This document shows positions 53,927 through 62,516 of a DNA stretch of 64,000 nucleotides, piece by piece. Position numbers and translations under genes: made by a program. The DNA is taken from NCBI RefSeq assembly GCF_006715725.1, contig NZ_VFNU01000001.1, positions 2,356,001 through 2,420,000 on the forward strand, in the 5' to 3' direction. The notes beneath the pieces were generated by a model that searched no databases, was not told the origin of the DNA, and saw only the letters and a list, made by a program, of their open reading frames with translations. Numbering within the stretch: the stretch's first letter is position 1; every line of letters begins with the position of its first letter. The DNA is from Nocardioides sp. SLBN-35. GTDB taxonomy: Bacteria; Actinomycetota; Actinomycetes; Propionibacteriales; Nocardioidaceae.

Positions 53927-54937
53927 ATGGAGATTCGCAACCTCGGGGCGAGTGGCCTCCGCATCTCGGCCATCGCCTACGGCAACTGGATCACCCACGG
54001 CTCCCAGGTCGAGGAGGACGGCGCGCTGGCCTGCGTGCGCCGCGCGCTCGACGAGGGGATCACCACCTTCGACACCGCCGACGTCTACGCCAACACCGCC
54101 GCCGAGACCGTGCTCGGCCGGGCGCTGGCCGGCGAGCGGCGCGAGGGCCTGGAGATCTTCACCAAGGTCTTCTGGCCGACCGGGCCCGGCAAGCACAACG
54201 ACCACGGGCTGTCCCGCAAGCACATCCTGGAGTCGATCGACGGCTCGCTGCGCCGGCTCGGCACCGACTACGTCGACCTCTACCAGGCCCACCGCTACGA
54301 CCACGAGACGCCGCTCGAGGAGACCATGGTGGCGTTCGCGGACGTCGTACGGTCGGGCAAGGCGCTCTACATCGGCGTATCGGAGTGGCGGGCCGAGGAG
54401 ATCCGGTCGGCCGCCGAGCTGGCCCGCGAGCTGCGGGTGCCGCTGGTCTCCAACCAGCCGCAGTACTCCATGCTCTGGCGGGTCATCGAGAGCGAGGTCG
54501 TCCCGACCTGCCGCGAGCTCGGCATCGGCCAGATCGTCTGGTCGCCCATCGCCCAGGGCGTGCTGACCGGCAAGTACCGTCCCGGCCAGGCGCCTCCCGC
54601 CGGCTCCCGGGCCACCGACGAGAAGGGCGGCGCCAACGACATCAGCCGCTGGCTGCGTGACGACGTGCTCGAGCGGGTCCAGCTGCTGCAGCCGATCGCC
54701 GACGCCGCCGGCCTGTCCCTGGCCCAGCTCGCCGTCGCCTGGGTGCTGCAGAACGACAACGTCTCGGCCGCGATCATCGGCGCCAGCCGGCCCGAGCAGG
54801 TCACCGAGAACGTCAAGGCCGCCGGGATCACGCTCGACGCCGACACCCTGGCAGCGATCGACGGGGCGCTCGACGGCGTCGTCACCTCCGACCCGGCGCT
54901 GACCCGCTCGCCGCGGCGCTCGGAGATCCTGGGCTGA
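53927..54937 (+). CDS. Aldo/keto reductase (Kv-beta/YghZ-like)
   Basis: NADPH-dependent reduction of aldehydes or ketones. 336 residues, TIM barrel. Catalytic Asp and Tyr are in TFDTADVYAN, Lys in FTKVFWPT and His in YQAHRYDHET; cofactor residues are in IIGASRPEQVTEN near the end. ATG 53927 has TATGGT ending 6 bases upstream. Substrate cannot be told from sequence. Convergent with the EthD gene over a hairpin-rich gap. Confidence 0.9.
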   Translation: MEIRNLGASGLRISAIAYGNWITHGSQVEEDGALACVRRALDEGITTFDTADVYANTAAETVLGRALAGERREGLEIFTKVFWPTGPGKHNDHGLSRKHILESIDGSLRRLGTDYVDLYQAHRYDHETPLEETMVAFADVVRSGKALYIGVSEWRAEEIRSAAELARELRVPLVSNQPQYSMLWRVIESEVVPTCRELGIGQIVWSPIAQGVLTGKYRPGQAPPAGSRATDEKGGANDISRWLRDDVLERVQLLQPIADAAGLSLAQLAVAWVLQNDNVSAAIIGASRPEQVTENVKAAGITLDADTLAAIDGALDGVVTSDPALTRSPRRSEILG

Positions 54938-54962
54938 GCTGCCTGGCGCGCCTCGCGCGCAT

Positions 54963-55050
54963 GTCGCGCCGCCTGCCAACGCCGTTTCTTCCTCCCCCGC
55001 TCGCTCGTTCCTCGCTCGCTCCTCCGTGCAGAAGCGGCGGGCGGCGCGAC
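54963..55050. terminator. Long imperfect inverted repeat between convergent genes
   Basis: Arms 54963-54977 and 55036-55050 (15 bases) pair with one mismatch; a further 9-bp pairing (GCCGTTTCT with AGAAGCGGC) lies inside. The loop holds CTCGCTCG repeats (54998-55021). Likely two-way terminator. Confidence 0.55.
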
Positions 55051-55115
55051 GACCTCCGGCTGCCGCACGGCACGCGCGGAGCGATCTCGGCCTGCCGTCA
55101 GGGATGGGGTCGTTC

Positions 55116-55772
55116 CTACAGCGTGAAGCGGTAGCGGCTCGTCGGCACCAGGTCGAGACCCTCGGCGGCGCCGAACCGGGCGCAGCTGTCCATCAGCGTC
55201 GTGAACCGGCGCTGGAGCTCCTCCTCGTCGCCACCGCTGCCGTAGAACGCGTGCTGGTCGGCCATCGCCGCCATGGGGAACAGCTCCTCGACGATGCCGG
55301 CCACGTCGCGTCCGCCGTCGGTGAGGTGCGCGACGACCGGGTTCTGGACGTAGCCGAAGGTGCCCTGCGTGTCGATCGCTACCTGCGTGTGGCGGTCCAG
55401 CCAGTCGGCGAGCCAGGCAGCGTGCGGCATCGCCGCCGGGCGGCGCAGGAACGCCAGGTTCGCCAGCGCGTCGGTGCGTGCGCCGTCGGCCACCGCGGGC
55501 GGGACCAGCGGCTCGCGCTCGTCCACCGACCACGCGTGCACGTCCGGGTCGTGGCGTCGTACGACGTCGAGAAGGGGCGCGGGGTCGCGGTCCGTCCACG
55601 CCGTCACCACGGCCGTGATCGGCGTACCGGGGCCGAACCTCATCGCCGGCGCGACCTCGTCGTCGTCGACGTTGACCTGCAGGCGGGTGGCGCCGGTCGC
55701 GGCGACCTCCGCGCGGAACGCGGGCTCGAGCAGGGCGGGGCCGGGGCCGTGCAGCGCGGCGATGACCTTCAT
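55116..55772 (-). CDS. EthD-like/dimeric barrel protein of unknown function
   Basis: 218 residues without signal or membrane segment. It looks like two tandem dimeric alpha-beta barrel units of the EthD kind (KVIAALHGPGPALLEPAFRAEV and AWLADWLDRHTQVAIDTQGTFGYVQNPVVAHLTDG with the EELFPMA/YGSGGDEEELQRRFTTLMDS segment). EthD proteins assist ether and alkaloid oxidation in some operons, but no such neighbour exists here. Moderate confidence in the family, none in the substrate. ATG 55772 has TAGGTT 8 bases upstream. Confidence 0.6.
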   Translation of the reverse strand: MKVIAALHGPGPALLEPAFRAEVAATGATRLQVNVDDDEVAPAMRFGPGTPITAVVTAWTDRDPAPLLDVVRRHDPDVHAWSVDEREPLVPPAVADGARTDALANLAFLRRPAAMPHAAWLADWLDRHTQVAIDTQGTFGYVQNPVVAHLTDGGRDVAGIVEELFPMAAMADQHAFYGSGGDEEELQRRFTTLMDSCARFGAAEGLDLVPTSRYRFTL

Positions 55773-55800
55773 GCGCCTGAAACCTAGCGCATGCTTGGTG

Positions 55801-56394
55801 CTACTTGTCGTAGTCCTCGGGCAGCGGCTGCCCGATCTTGACGCGGGCCTTGGGCAGGCGCATGAACTTCATCTGCATCGACCGGGTCAGCGCGTAGTAG
55901 GTCGTGCCCTTGAGCGGCTCGTCGGGGAAGCGGGTGCGCAGCTCGCGGCGCAGCCGGAAGCGGAGGACGAGCATGTCGGTCACGACGAACAGCACGGTGG
56001 CGAGCAGGACCATGCTGGAGGCCTGCACGAGCGCCGAGTTGCCGGTGTAGCCGAGCATCAGGCCGATGATCATCAACGGGATGACCATCTCGACGATGGA
56101 GAAGCGGCGGTCGACGTAGTCGCGGATGAAGCGGCGCACCCGGCCCTTGTCGCGGGGCAGGAAGTAGCGCTCGTCGCCGCTCTTCATGCCCTGGCGGATC
56201 TTGCGGCTCTCCTCGGCGCGGTACTCCCGCTGGCGACGCGAGGCGTCGCGGCGGTCGGTGGGTGCCTTGGCGCGCGCCTTGGCGGCGGCCTCGGCCTCCT
56301 TGCGCGTCGGCGTCGGGCGGCCCTTTCCGCCGACCTTGCCCTCACCGTCCGGTGCGGGCTCGGGGGCGGCGGGGGACTTGGTGCGCTTGAACAC
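55801..56394 (-). CDS. DUF3043 membrane protein
   Basis: 197 residues. A charged N-terminal region (~100 residues, Lys/Arg/Glu-rich) with RYFLPRDKGRVRRFIRDYVDRRFSIVE, the DUF3043 signature, then two membrane helices (VIPLMIIGLMLGYTG and VQASSMVLLATVLFVVTDMLV). Restricted to actinobacteria as far as I know; function unknown. GTG 56394 is only two bases after the upstream stop, so it is the third gene of the nadA operon. Confidence 0.88.
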   Translation of the reverse strand: MFKRTKSPAAPEPAPDGEGKVGGKGRPTPTRKEAEAAAKARAKAPTDRRDASRRQREYRAEESRKIRQGMKSGDERYFLPRDKGRVRRFIRDYVDRRFSIVEMVIPLMIIGLMLGYTGNSALVQASSMVLLATVLFVVTDMLVLRFRLRRELRTRFPDEPLKGTTYYALTRSMQMKFMRLPKARVKIGQPLPEDYDK

Positions 56395-56396
56395 GA

Positions 56397-56765
56397 TCAG
56401 GCCTTCCGGACCAGGCTGGACTTGAGCTGCATCGGGCCGAACCCGTCGACCTTGCAGTCGATGTCGTGGTCGCCGACCCGGATGTCGGGGGCGACGAGGC
56501 GGATGTTGCGGACCTTGGTGCCGGACTTGATCGGCTTCGGCGCGCCCTTGACCGGCAGGTCCTTGACCACGATGACGTCGTCGCCGTCGGCGAGGGCGTT
56601 CCCGTTGGCATCGCGTACGACGCCCGCGGCCGCCGCCTCGTCAGCGGCCGCCGCGGCCTCGGCGGGCGACCACTCGTGGGCGCACTCGGGGCAGACCAGC
56701 AGGTCGCCCATCTCGTAGGTGTACGCGCTCGAGCACTCCGGGCACGGCGGGAGGGCGTCAGTCAC
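56397..56765 (-). CDS. PhnA/YjdM-family zinc-ribbon protein
   Basis: 122 residues. N-terminal zinc ribbon with C-x-x-C twice ([26 protein letters not shown]) and the C-terminal PhnA domain ([27 protein letters not shown] ... [24 protein letters not shown]). The old link to alkylphosphonate use is weak, and no phosphonate genes are here. GTG 56765 overlaps the end of nadA by 8 bases. Confidence 0.92.
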   Translation of the reverse strand: MTDALPPCPECSSAYTYEMGDLLVCPECAHEWSPAEAAAAADEAAAAGVVRDANGNALADGDDVIVVKDLPVKGAPKPIKSGTKVRNIRLVAPDIRVGDHDIDCKVDGFGPMQLKSSLVRKA

Positions 56766-57933
56766 GGTGGGACTTCCCGGGCAGGTCCAGCATCCGCTGG
56801 AGGGCGGCCAGCGCGTCGGCCTCGGTCTGCGGGTCGACCTCGATCTGGTTGACGACGACGCCCTCGACGAGGTTCTCCAGCGCCCACACGAAGTGGGGCA
56901 GGTCGATCCGGTTCATCGTCGAGCAGTAGCAGACGTTGCGGTCCAGGAACATGATGTTCTTGTCCGGGTGCGCGTTGGCCAGGCGCTGCACCAGGTTGAG
57001 CTCGGTGCCGATCGCCCAGCTCGAGCCAGCGGGCGCGGCCTCGATGGTCTTGATGATGAACTCGGTCGAGCCGACCAGGTCGGCCTTGAGCACGACCTCG
57101 TGCTGGCACTCGGGGTGGACCAGGACGTTGAGGTCCGGCACCTTCGCGCGCAGCTCGTCGACCACGTCGGCGGAGAACCGGCCGTGGACCGAGCAGTGGC
57201 CCTTCCACAGGATCATCCGGGCGCCCGCGAGCTCCTCGGCGGTCAGGCCGCCGTTGGGCATCAGCGGGTTCCACACGACACACTCGTCGAGGGAGTACCC
57301 GAGCTGCAGGACCGCGGTGTTGCGGCCGAGGTGCTGGTCGGGGAGGAACAGCACCTTCGTGTCGGGGCCCTTCTGCTGGAACGCCCAGTCGAGGGCGACC
57401 TCCGCGTTCGACGAGGTGCACACGACACCGCCGTTGCGGCCGCAGAACGCCTTGATGTCGGCGCTGGAGTTCATGTAGGTGACCGGCACGACGACGTCCT
57501 GGACGCCAGCGGCGGCCAGCGCCTCCCAGGCCCGCTCGACCTGGGCGATCCGCGCCATGTCGGCCATCGAGCAGCCGGCGGCGAGGTCGGGGAGGATCAC
57601 CTTCTGGTCGGGGCCGGTGAGGATGTCGGCGGACTCGGCCATGAAGTGCACGCCGCAGAAGACGATGTACTCCGCGTCGGGGCGGGCCGCCGCGTCACGG
57701 GCGAGCTTGAAGGAGTCGCCGGTGACGTCGGCGAACTGGATGACCTCGTCGCGCTGGTAGTGGTGCCCGAGCACGAACAGCCGGTCGCCGAGCTTCTCCT
57801 TGGCCGCGCGGGCGCGCGCCACCAGGTCCGGGTCGGAGGGCGCCGGCAGGTCGCCGGGGCAGTCGACGCCGCGTTCGGAGAGCGCGTCCGTGCCACGGCC
57901 CAGCGGCAGCAGCGGGAGGTCAACGGTGGTCAT
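56758..57933 (-). CDS. nadA: Quinolinate synthase A
   Basis: Joins iminoaspartate and dihydroxyacetone phosphate to quinolinate in NAD synthesis; needs a [4Fe-4S] cluster. 391 residues. [21 protein letters not shown] opens the core; cluster Cys candidates are in [22 protein letters not shown] or PECQHEV, and [16 protein letters not shown] 57933 has TAGGAT on the minus strand ending 6 bases upstream. The usual partners nadB and nadC are not adjacent; phnA-like and DUF3043 genes follow instead. Confidence 0.95.
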   Translation of the reverse strand: MTTVDLPLLPLGRGTDALSERGVDCPGDLPAPSDPDLVARARAAKEKLGDRLFVLGHHYQRDEVIQFADVTGDSFKLARDAAARPDAEYIVFCGVHFMAESADILTGPDQKVILPDLAAGCSMADMARIAQVERAWEALAAAGVQDVVVPVTYMNSSADIKAFCGRNGGVVCTSSNAEVALDWAFQQKGPDTKVLFLPDQHLGRNTAVLQLGYSLDECVVWNPLMPNGGLTAEELAGARMILWKGHCSVHGRFSADVVDELRAKVPDLNVLVHPECQHEVVLKADLVGSTEFIIKTIEAAPAGSSWAIGTELNLVQRLANAHPDKNIMFLDRNVCYCSTMNRIDLPHFVWALENLVEGVVVNQIEVDPQTEADALAALQRMLDLPGKSHRD

Positions 57934-58075
57934 GGAGTCATCCTAGTTTGGCCGCGGATCCCGCCGTTCCCCGGCCAGCCCCGCGAATAGTCACGGCCGA
58001 ACAGGGATCGGTGTCTCGCCGGCCGTGGACAGGATCAGGTGTTCGTCCACCACCCAGCCTCACCAAGGGGTCCCC

Positions 58076-59284
58076 ATGAAGCTGTCCACCGAGTCCGAAG
58101 CCGTCGTCGCCGCCACCGCGGGCGTCGTGGCCGAGCACGCCGAGGCGATCACCGGCGTCTTCTACCCGGACATGTTCGCCGCCCGCCCGGAGCTGCTCGA
58201 CGTGTTCAACCGGGCGAACCAGGCGGTCGGCGAGCAGCCGAAGGCGCTCGCCGCGTCGGTCGTCGCCTTCGCCGTCCATCTCATCGACCCGGACGCACCC
58301 GATTTCGGCCCGGTGCTGCGTCGCATCGCCCACAAGCACGTCTCCCTGGGCATCCATGCGGCCCAGTACACGATCGTCGGGCACCACCTGCTCAAGGCCG
58401 TCAAGACCGTGCTGGGCGAGGCGGTCACGCCGGAGGTGGCCGCCGCGTGGGACGAGGTGTACTGGCTCTTCGCCACCGCCCTGATCGCCGAGGAGGCCCG
58501 CCTGTACGCCGGCCACGGCACCGACCCGGCCCACCCGTGGCGCCCGCACCGGGTCGCCGAGCGGGTCGAGGAGTCTGAGGACGTGTTCTCGCTCGTGCTG
58601 GTCCCCCTCGACGGCGAGGTCCTCCCGCACCGCACGGGCCAGTACGTCGCGATCGCCGTGGACCTGCCGGACGGCACCCGCCAGCCGCGGCAGTACACGA
58701 TCTCCTCCGGCCCCGGCAACGACTCGCTGCGGGTGACCGTCAAGCGGATGCGCGGCACCGACGGCGCCCCCGACGGCCAGGTGTCCGGCTGGCTGCACGA
58801 GCACGCAGTCCCGGGCGCCGTCCTCGACGTCTCCCAGCCGTGCGGGGACGTGGTGCTCGACGAGTCCGAGGTCCCCCTGGTGCTGGTGTCCGCGGGAATC
58901 GGCATCACGCCGGTGCTGGCGATCATGGCGGACCTGTCCCGTCGGCAGCCGGCCCGGACGGTGCGGCTGTTCCACGCCGACCGGTCCCACGACGACCACA
59001 CCCTCTACGTCGAGCTGCGGCGCAGGGTGCTGGCGATGGCGGACGCCCGGGCACAGAACTGGTACGAGGAGCGCGCCGACTCCGCGCCCACGCTGCACCC
59101 AGCACGGGCGGGCCGCATGGACCTGTCGGACGTGGAGATCCCGGAGCAGGCGCAGGTGGTGATGTGCGGCCCGATCCCGTTCATGCAGGAGGCTCGCCGC
59201 ACGCTGATCGGTCAGGGCGTGCAGTCGGGCAACATCCACTACGAGGTGTTCGGGCCCGACCTGTGGGTGCAGCAGCCGGCCTGA
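58076..59284 (+). CDS. hmp: Flavohaemoprotein (nitric oxide dioxygenase)
   Basis: Oxidises NO to nitrate using O2, haem, FAD and NAD(P)H. 402 residues: globin domain (about 1-135) with proximal His in IAHKHVSLGI; FAD domain with RQPRQYTISSGP; NAD domain with VSAGIGITPVLAIM and VMCGPIPFMQEARR and the end HYEVFGP. ATG 58076 has an AAGGGG ribosome site. The Cys-rich HTH regulator encoded convergently 12 bases away is a likely NO or redox sensor for it. Confidence 0.94.
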   Translation: MKLSTESEAVVAATAGVVAEHAEAITGVFYPDMFAARPELLDVFNRANQAVGEQPKALAASVVAFAVHLIDPDAPDFGPVLRRIAHKHVSLGIHAAQYTIVGHHLLKAVKTVLGEAVTPEVAAAWDEVYWLFATALIAEEARLYAGHGTDPAHPWRPHRVAERVEESEDVFSLVLVPLDGEVLPHRTGQYVAIAVDLPDGTRQPRQYTISSGPGNDSLRVTVKRMRGTDGAPDGQVSGWLHEHAVPGAVLDVSQPCGDVVLDESEVPLVLVSAGIGITPVLAIMADLSRRQPARTVRLFHADRSHDDHTLYVELRRRVLAMADARAQNWYEERADSAPTLHPARAGRMDLSDVEIPEQAQVVMCGPIPFMQEARRTLIGQGVQSGNIHYEVFGPDLWVQQPA

Positions 59285-59296
59285 CCCGCCGGGACC

Positions 59297-59935
59297 TCAG
59301 TCGGTGCCGGCGCTGCCGGCAGCATCGGTACGGCGCAGCCGGACCACGCACGACCGCGGCGTGACGAACGGCTGGAGCGTGCCCAGCTCCAGAGGGCCGG
59401 GGACCTGCTCGAGCATCGACTCGACCAGCCGGGTGTGGACCGAGCACACCATCGGCCGCTCCTCGGCGCTCACGTCGCCGTAGTGGCAGGGTGTCAGCCC
59501 GATCGTGAGGTCCTCGACGTCGACCACCGGCTCGAGGCCGGTGTCGTCGAGGTGCTCGTAGAGCACGTCGAGCTGGTGGGCGGCCCCCTCGCCGAGTGAC
59601 CCCCCGTGAGCGGGGTGCGGGGCGAGCTTGCGCAGCAGGTCGCCCCGCTGGGCCGCCTCCGCGGCCCGCTGGGCCGCCCGGGGGTTCTGGCTGGTGTCGC
59701 TCACGGGGACGAAGGCCACCGGCGGGCGTCCGCGCCGCTTCGTCGCGACCGTGTGACGGGCGACCAGGCCCTCCTCCTCGAGCACGCCGAGGTGGTCCCG
59801 CGCGGTGTTGACGTGCAGCCCCGTGGCCTCGGCGATCTCGGCCAGGAGGCTGCCGGGCCGGTGCTGGACGGCACGCAGCACCTTCAGCCGGCCCAGCGGA
59901 GTCAGGCCGCGGAAGTCGTGCGCACGGCGAGGCAT
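59297..59935 (-). CDS. Winged-helix regulator with C-terminal Cys residues (SufR-like)
   Basis: 212 residues. N-terminal winged helix (GRLKVLRAVQHRPGSLLAEIAEATGLHVNTARDHLGVLEEEGLV) with a basic wing KRRGRPP. The C-terminal half has Cys150, Cys164 and Cys196 plus His120 and His151, similar to the Cys-rich part of SufR, which holds an iron-sulfur cluster. An Fe-S cluster sensing NO or O2 is inferred, and the neighbouring flavohaemoprotein is the natural target. ATG 59935 has AGGGAG upstream; a TTG at 59974 lies 7 bases after TAGGAT and could be a leaderless start. Confidence 0.78.
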   Translation of the reverse strand: MPRRAHDFRGLTPLGRLKVLRAVQHRPGSLLAEIAEATGLHVNTARDHLGVLEEEGLVARHTVATKRRGRPPVAFVPVSDTSQNPRAAQRAAEAAQRGDLLRKLAPHPAHGGSLGEGAAHQLDVLYEHLDDTGLEPVVDVEDLTIGLTPCHYGDVSAEERPMVCSVHTRLVESMLEQVPGPLELGTLQPFVTPRSCVVRLRRTDAAGSAGTD

Positions 59936-59981
59936 CGGGCTCCCTGTCCGAGGGCGACCGGACGGTCGCGCCAACGGTCCG

Positions 59982-60003
59982 ATCCTAAGCCCGGATCCGG
60001 GCT
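59982..60003 (-). promoter_or_regulatory. -10 hexamer and 16-bp palindrome before the SufR-like gene
   Basis: On the minus strand TAGGAT (59982-59987) is directly preceded by the perfect palindrome AGCCCGGATCCGGGCT (59988-60003), which would sit in the -35/-10 spacer. An autoregulatory operator is likely; alternatively it is the terminator of the preceding acetyltransferase gene. Confidence 0.5.
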
Positions 60004-60010
60004 AAGCCCG

Positions 60011-60883
60011 TCACAACAGCGCACCGTGGTGCACGTACGGCGAGGGCGGGTCCATGCCGCGCAGGCCGAGGTGGCCGCGGGCGACCAGGTCCAGCCGGGC
60101 GGTCAGGCCGACCTCGACCGCCCAGTAGTTCGCCGACGTCACGTGGGCGATCTCGTAGCGCTCCTCGGCGCTCGCGAGGCACTCCCACAGCAGGGTGCGC
60201 GCGGCGTCCTCGTCGCGGGCCGCGAGCAACGCCATGACCCGGCCGTTCGTGTAGGCGTAGCCCGAGCGGTCGGTCGTCACGACCAGCCGGCCGGCGGCCA
60301 GCAGCCGCTCGTGGTCGGCGCCGTGCGGACCGCCCCGGTGGGCGCGGTCCAGGTCGTCCATCCAGGCCAGGTCGTCGGCGTCGCCCTCGCGCACCCCGGT
60401 CAGGGCCGGCAGCACCGACCGGTCGATCGCACCGTGCAGGGCGAGCTGGGGGTGCAGCCGGAACCCGGCCAGGTGGTAGCGGCGCAGCGCCCGGGGGTCG
60501 ACGGAGGCGGCGAGCATCCCGCGGGGCGTGTCGGCGCCGTACGCCAGCGCGGCGTCGAGCACCTGCGCGCCGATCCCGGCCCCCTGCAGGCCCGGCCGGA
60601 CCGCGAAGGTCGCCAGGCACCAGACCCGCTCGCGGCGGAAGCTGGTCGCGAACCCGACCACCTCGTCGTCCTGAACGGCGACCCAGCATCCGTCCGGGTC
60701 GGAGGCCAGGAAGCCCCGGGTACGGGCCTCCCAGGCCGCGCTGTGCGAGGCGGAGCGGCGCTCGGGCGGGGGCGCGGCGGGCAGCCGGTTGGCGACGTCG
60801 AGGGCGAAGAAGGCGTCGTCGCTGATCCCCTCGGCCAGGGGTACGTCGGCGTCGGTCATCGGTCGGATCAGCACGTCTTGCAC
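60011..60883 (-). CDS. GNAT-family acetyltransferase
   Basis: 290 residues. N-terminal GNAT unit with FAVRPGLQGAGIGAQVLDAALAYG as the acetyl-CoA site; the C-terminal half (after residue ~150) looks like a second, degenerate GNAT unit without the motif. Substrate unknown. GTG 60883 has TACGGT on the minus strand (60891-60896) ending 7 bases upstream. Divergent from glycerate kinase. Confidence 0.82.
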   Translation of the reverse strand: MQDVLIRPMTDADVPLAEGISDDAFFALDVANRLPAAPPPERRSASHSAAWEARTRGFLASDPDGCWVAVQDDEVVGFATSFRRERVWCLATFAVRPGLQGAGIGAQVLDAALAYGADTPRGMLAASVDPRALRRYHLAGFRLHPQLALHGAIDRSVLPALTGVREGDADDLAWMDDLDRAHRGGPHGADHERLLAAGRLVVTTDRSGYAYTNGRVMALLAARDEDAARTLLWECLASAEERYEIAHVTSANYWAVEVGLTARLDLVARGHLGLRGMDPPSPYVHHGALL

Positions 60884-60918
60884 ACCTGTGACCGTAGACG
60901 TCCCCCATGATGTGACGC

Positions 60919-62004
60919 ATGCGGATCCTGGTCGCCCCCGACAAGTTCGCGGGCACCCTGACGGCGGTCGAGGCCGCCGAGTCCATCGCGGCCGGCTGGC
61001 GCCGGCACGCGCCCGACGACGAGGTCGTGCTCGCCCCCATGTCGGACGGCGGGCCCGGGTTCGTCGACGTCCTGCACGCGACCCTCGGCGGCGAGCTGCT
61101 CGCCGTCGTCGGCGAGGCGCCGCAGGGCCACGAGGTCCCGGCCACGATCCTCGAGGTGGGCGACACCGTCTACGTCGAGAGCGCCCAGGTCTGCGGCGTC
61201 CACCTGACGGACGGCAAGCTCGGCGAGTTCGGTACGACGGTCGGCGTCGGCCGCCTGCTCCTCGAGGCGGTCAACGCCGGCGCCCGCCGGGTGGTGGTCG
61301 GGTTGGGTGGCTCGGGGACCAACGACGGGGGAGCCGGCCTGCTCGCCGCGCTCGGTGCGGACGCGGACGTCGCGCTGGACGTCGGCGGGATCTTCCTCGA
61401 CGGGGTGAGCCGGGTCGACCTGAGCATCCCGCGCGGCCTGGTCGACGGCGTCGAGATCATCGCGGCGACCGACGTCGACAACCCGCTCACCGGGCTGTTC
61501 GGTGCGAGCAAGACCTTCGGCCCCCAGAAGGGCCTCGACGAAGAGACCCAGGTCCTGCTCGACGGGTTCCTCGAGAGCTTCGCGGCCGCGACCGACCGGC
61601 GGGTGGCCCTCGAGCCCGGCGCCGGTGCGGCCGGCGGGCTCGGCTTCGCGTTGATGCTGCTGGGCGGCACCCGCGTCTCCGGCATCGAGCTGGTCGCCGA
61701 GGCGGTCGGCCTGGCCCGCCAGGCCCGCGACGCCGACCTGGTCATCACCGGCGAGGGCGCCTTCGACTTCAGCAGCCGCGCCGGCAAGGTCCCGGCCGGG
61801 GTGGCCGCGATCGCAGCCGACGCGCTGCGCCCGTGCGTGGCGCTGGCCGGCCAGGTGCTCGTCGGGTCCCGGGAGATGCGCGCGCTCGGCATGGACGCGG
61901 CGTACTCCCTGGTCGACGCCGTGGGGGAGGAGCGGGCCTTCGCCGACCCGTCGGGTGCCCTGAGCGAGCTCGCGGCCAGGGTCGCCCGCACCTGGTCGAG
62001 CTGA
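60919..62004 (+). CDS. Glycerate kinase (GlxK/GarK type)
   Basis: Phosphorylates D-glycerate, linking glyoxylate and serine-derived carbon to glycolysis. 361 residues with MRILVAPDKFAGTLTAVEAAESIAAGW, VGLGGSGTNDGGAGLLAALG (nucleotide site) and TGEGAFDFSSRAGKVPAGVA near the end. ATG 60919; CATGAT ends 7 bases upstream. It could use glycerate made from glyoxylate, a product of the ethylmalonyl-CoA route, but this link is only suggestive. Confidence 0.93.
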   Translation: MRILVAPDKFAGTLTAVEAAESIAAGWRRHAPDDEVVLAPMSDGGPGFVDVLHATLGGELLAVVGEAPQGHEVPATILEVGDTVYVESAQVCGVHLTDGKLGEFGTTVGVGRLLLEAVNAGARRVVVGLGGSGTNDGGAGLLAALGADADVALDVGGIFLDGVSRVDLSIPRGLVDGVEIIAATDVDNPLTGLFGASKTFGPQKGLDEETQVLLDGFLESFAAATDRRVALEPGAGAAGGLGFALMLLGGTRVSGIELVAEAVGLARQARDADLVITGEGAFDFSSRAGKVPAGVAAIAADALRPCVALAGQVLVGSREMRALGMDAAYSLVDAVGEERAFADPSGALSELAARVARTWSS

Positions 62005-62033
62005 GCCACTCGCGCCAAGAGTGGAACGTGTTC

Positions 62034-62039
62034 TAGATT
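62034..62039 (+). promoter_or_regulatory. Putative -10 hexamer of the DUF4334 gene
   Basis: TAGATT ends 6 bases before the GTG at 62046; the transcript would be leaderless and include the dehydrogenase gene. Confidence 0.5.
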
Positions 62040-62045
62040 GCCCGG

Positions 62046-62516
62046 GTGACGGACATCAGAACCCGCTTCGACGAGCTCCGGGCCGCCGAGCACGCGGACC
62101 CCGCCGACCTCGACGCCCTCTGGGCCGACCTCGCGACCGTGGAGGTCGAGGAGATGCTCGGTGCCTGGCGGGGCGGCGACTTCGCCACCGGGCACGTCGC
62201 CAGCAGCGTGCTGGAGAAGGTGCGCTGGCACGGCAAGCGCTTCGACAGCCCGCTCGAGGCGGTCCCGCTGGTCTGTCGCGACGAGAACGGGGAGCTCTAC
62301 TCCAACCTCGCGGCCGGTGGCGGCGGCGAGGCGTCACTGTGGCCCGTCGGCTTCCGCGGCGAGGTCACGGCCACGATGGTCTACGACAAGATGCCCGTCC
62401 TCGACCACTTCAAGAAGGTGGACGCCGACACCGTCATGGGCATCATGAACGGCAAGCTCGCCGGGACCTTCGGCATCGACGACCTCTACTACTTCTGGCT
62501 GGAGCGTGACGCGTGA
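62046..62516 (+). CDS. DUF4334 (GXWXG) protein
   Basis: 156 residues. The GXWXG motif is in EEMLGAWRGGDFATGH, and the DUF4334 part holds VRWHGKRF, VTATMVYDKMPVLDHFKKVD and MNGKLAGTFGIDDLYYFWLE. Function unknown. Its stop overlaps the GTG of the alcohol dehydrogenase (GTGA), so the two are coupled and may act on the same compound. Confidence 0.9.
   Translation: MTDIRTRFDELRAAEHADPADLDALWADLATVEVEEMLGAWRGGDFATGHVASSVLEKVRWHGKRFDSPLEAVPLVCRDENGELYSNLAAGGGGEASLWPVGFRGEVTATMVYDKMPVLDHFKKVDADTVMGIMNGKLAGTFGIDDLYYFWLERDA

Noticed and set aside
53739..54566. Open frame starting in the gap before the aldo/keto reductase
   Set aside because: Mostly a shadow of the reductase in another frame; the non-overlapping start has no support.
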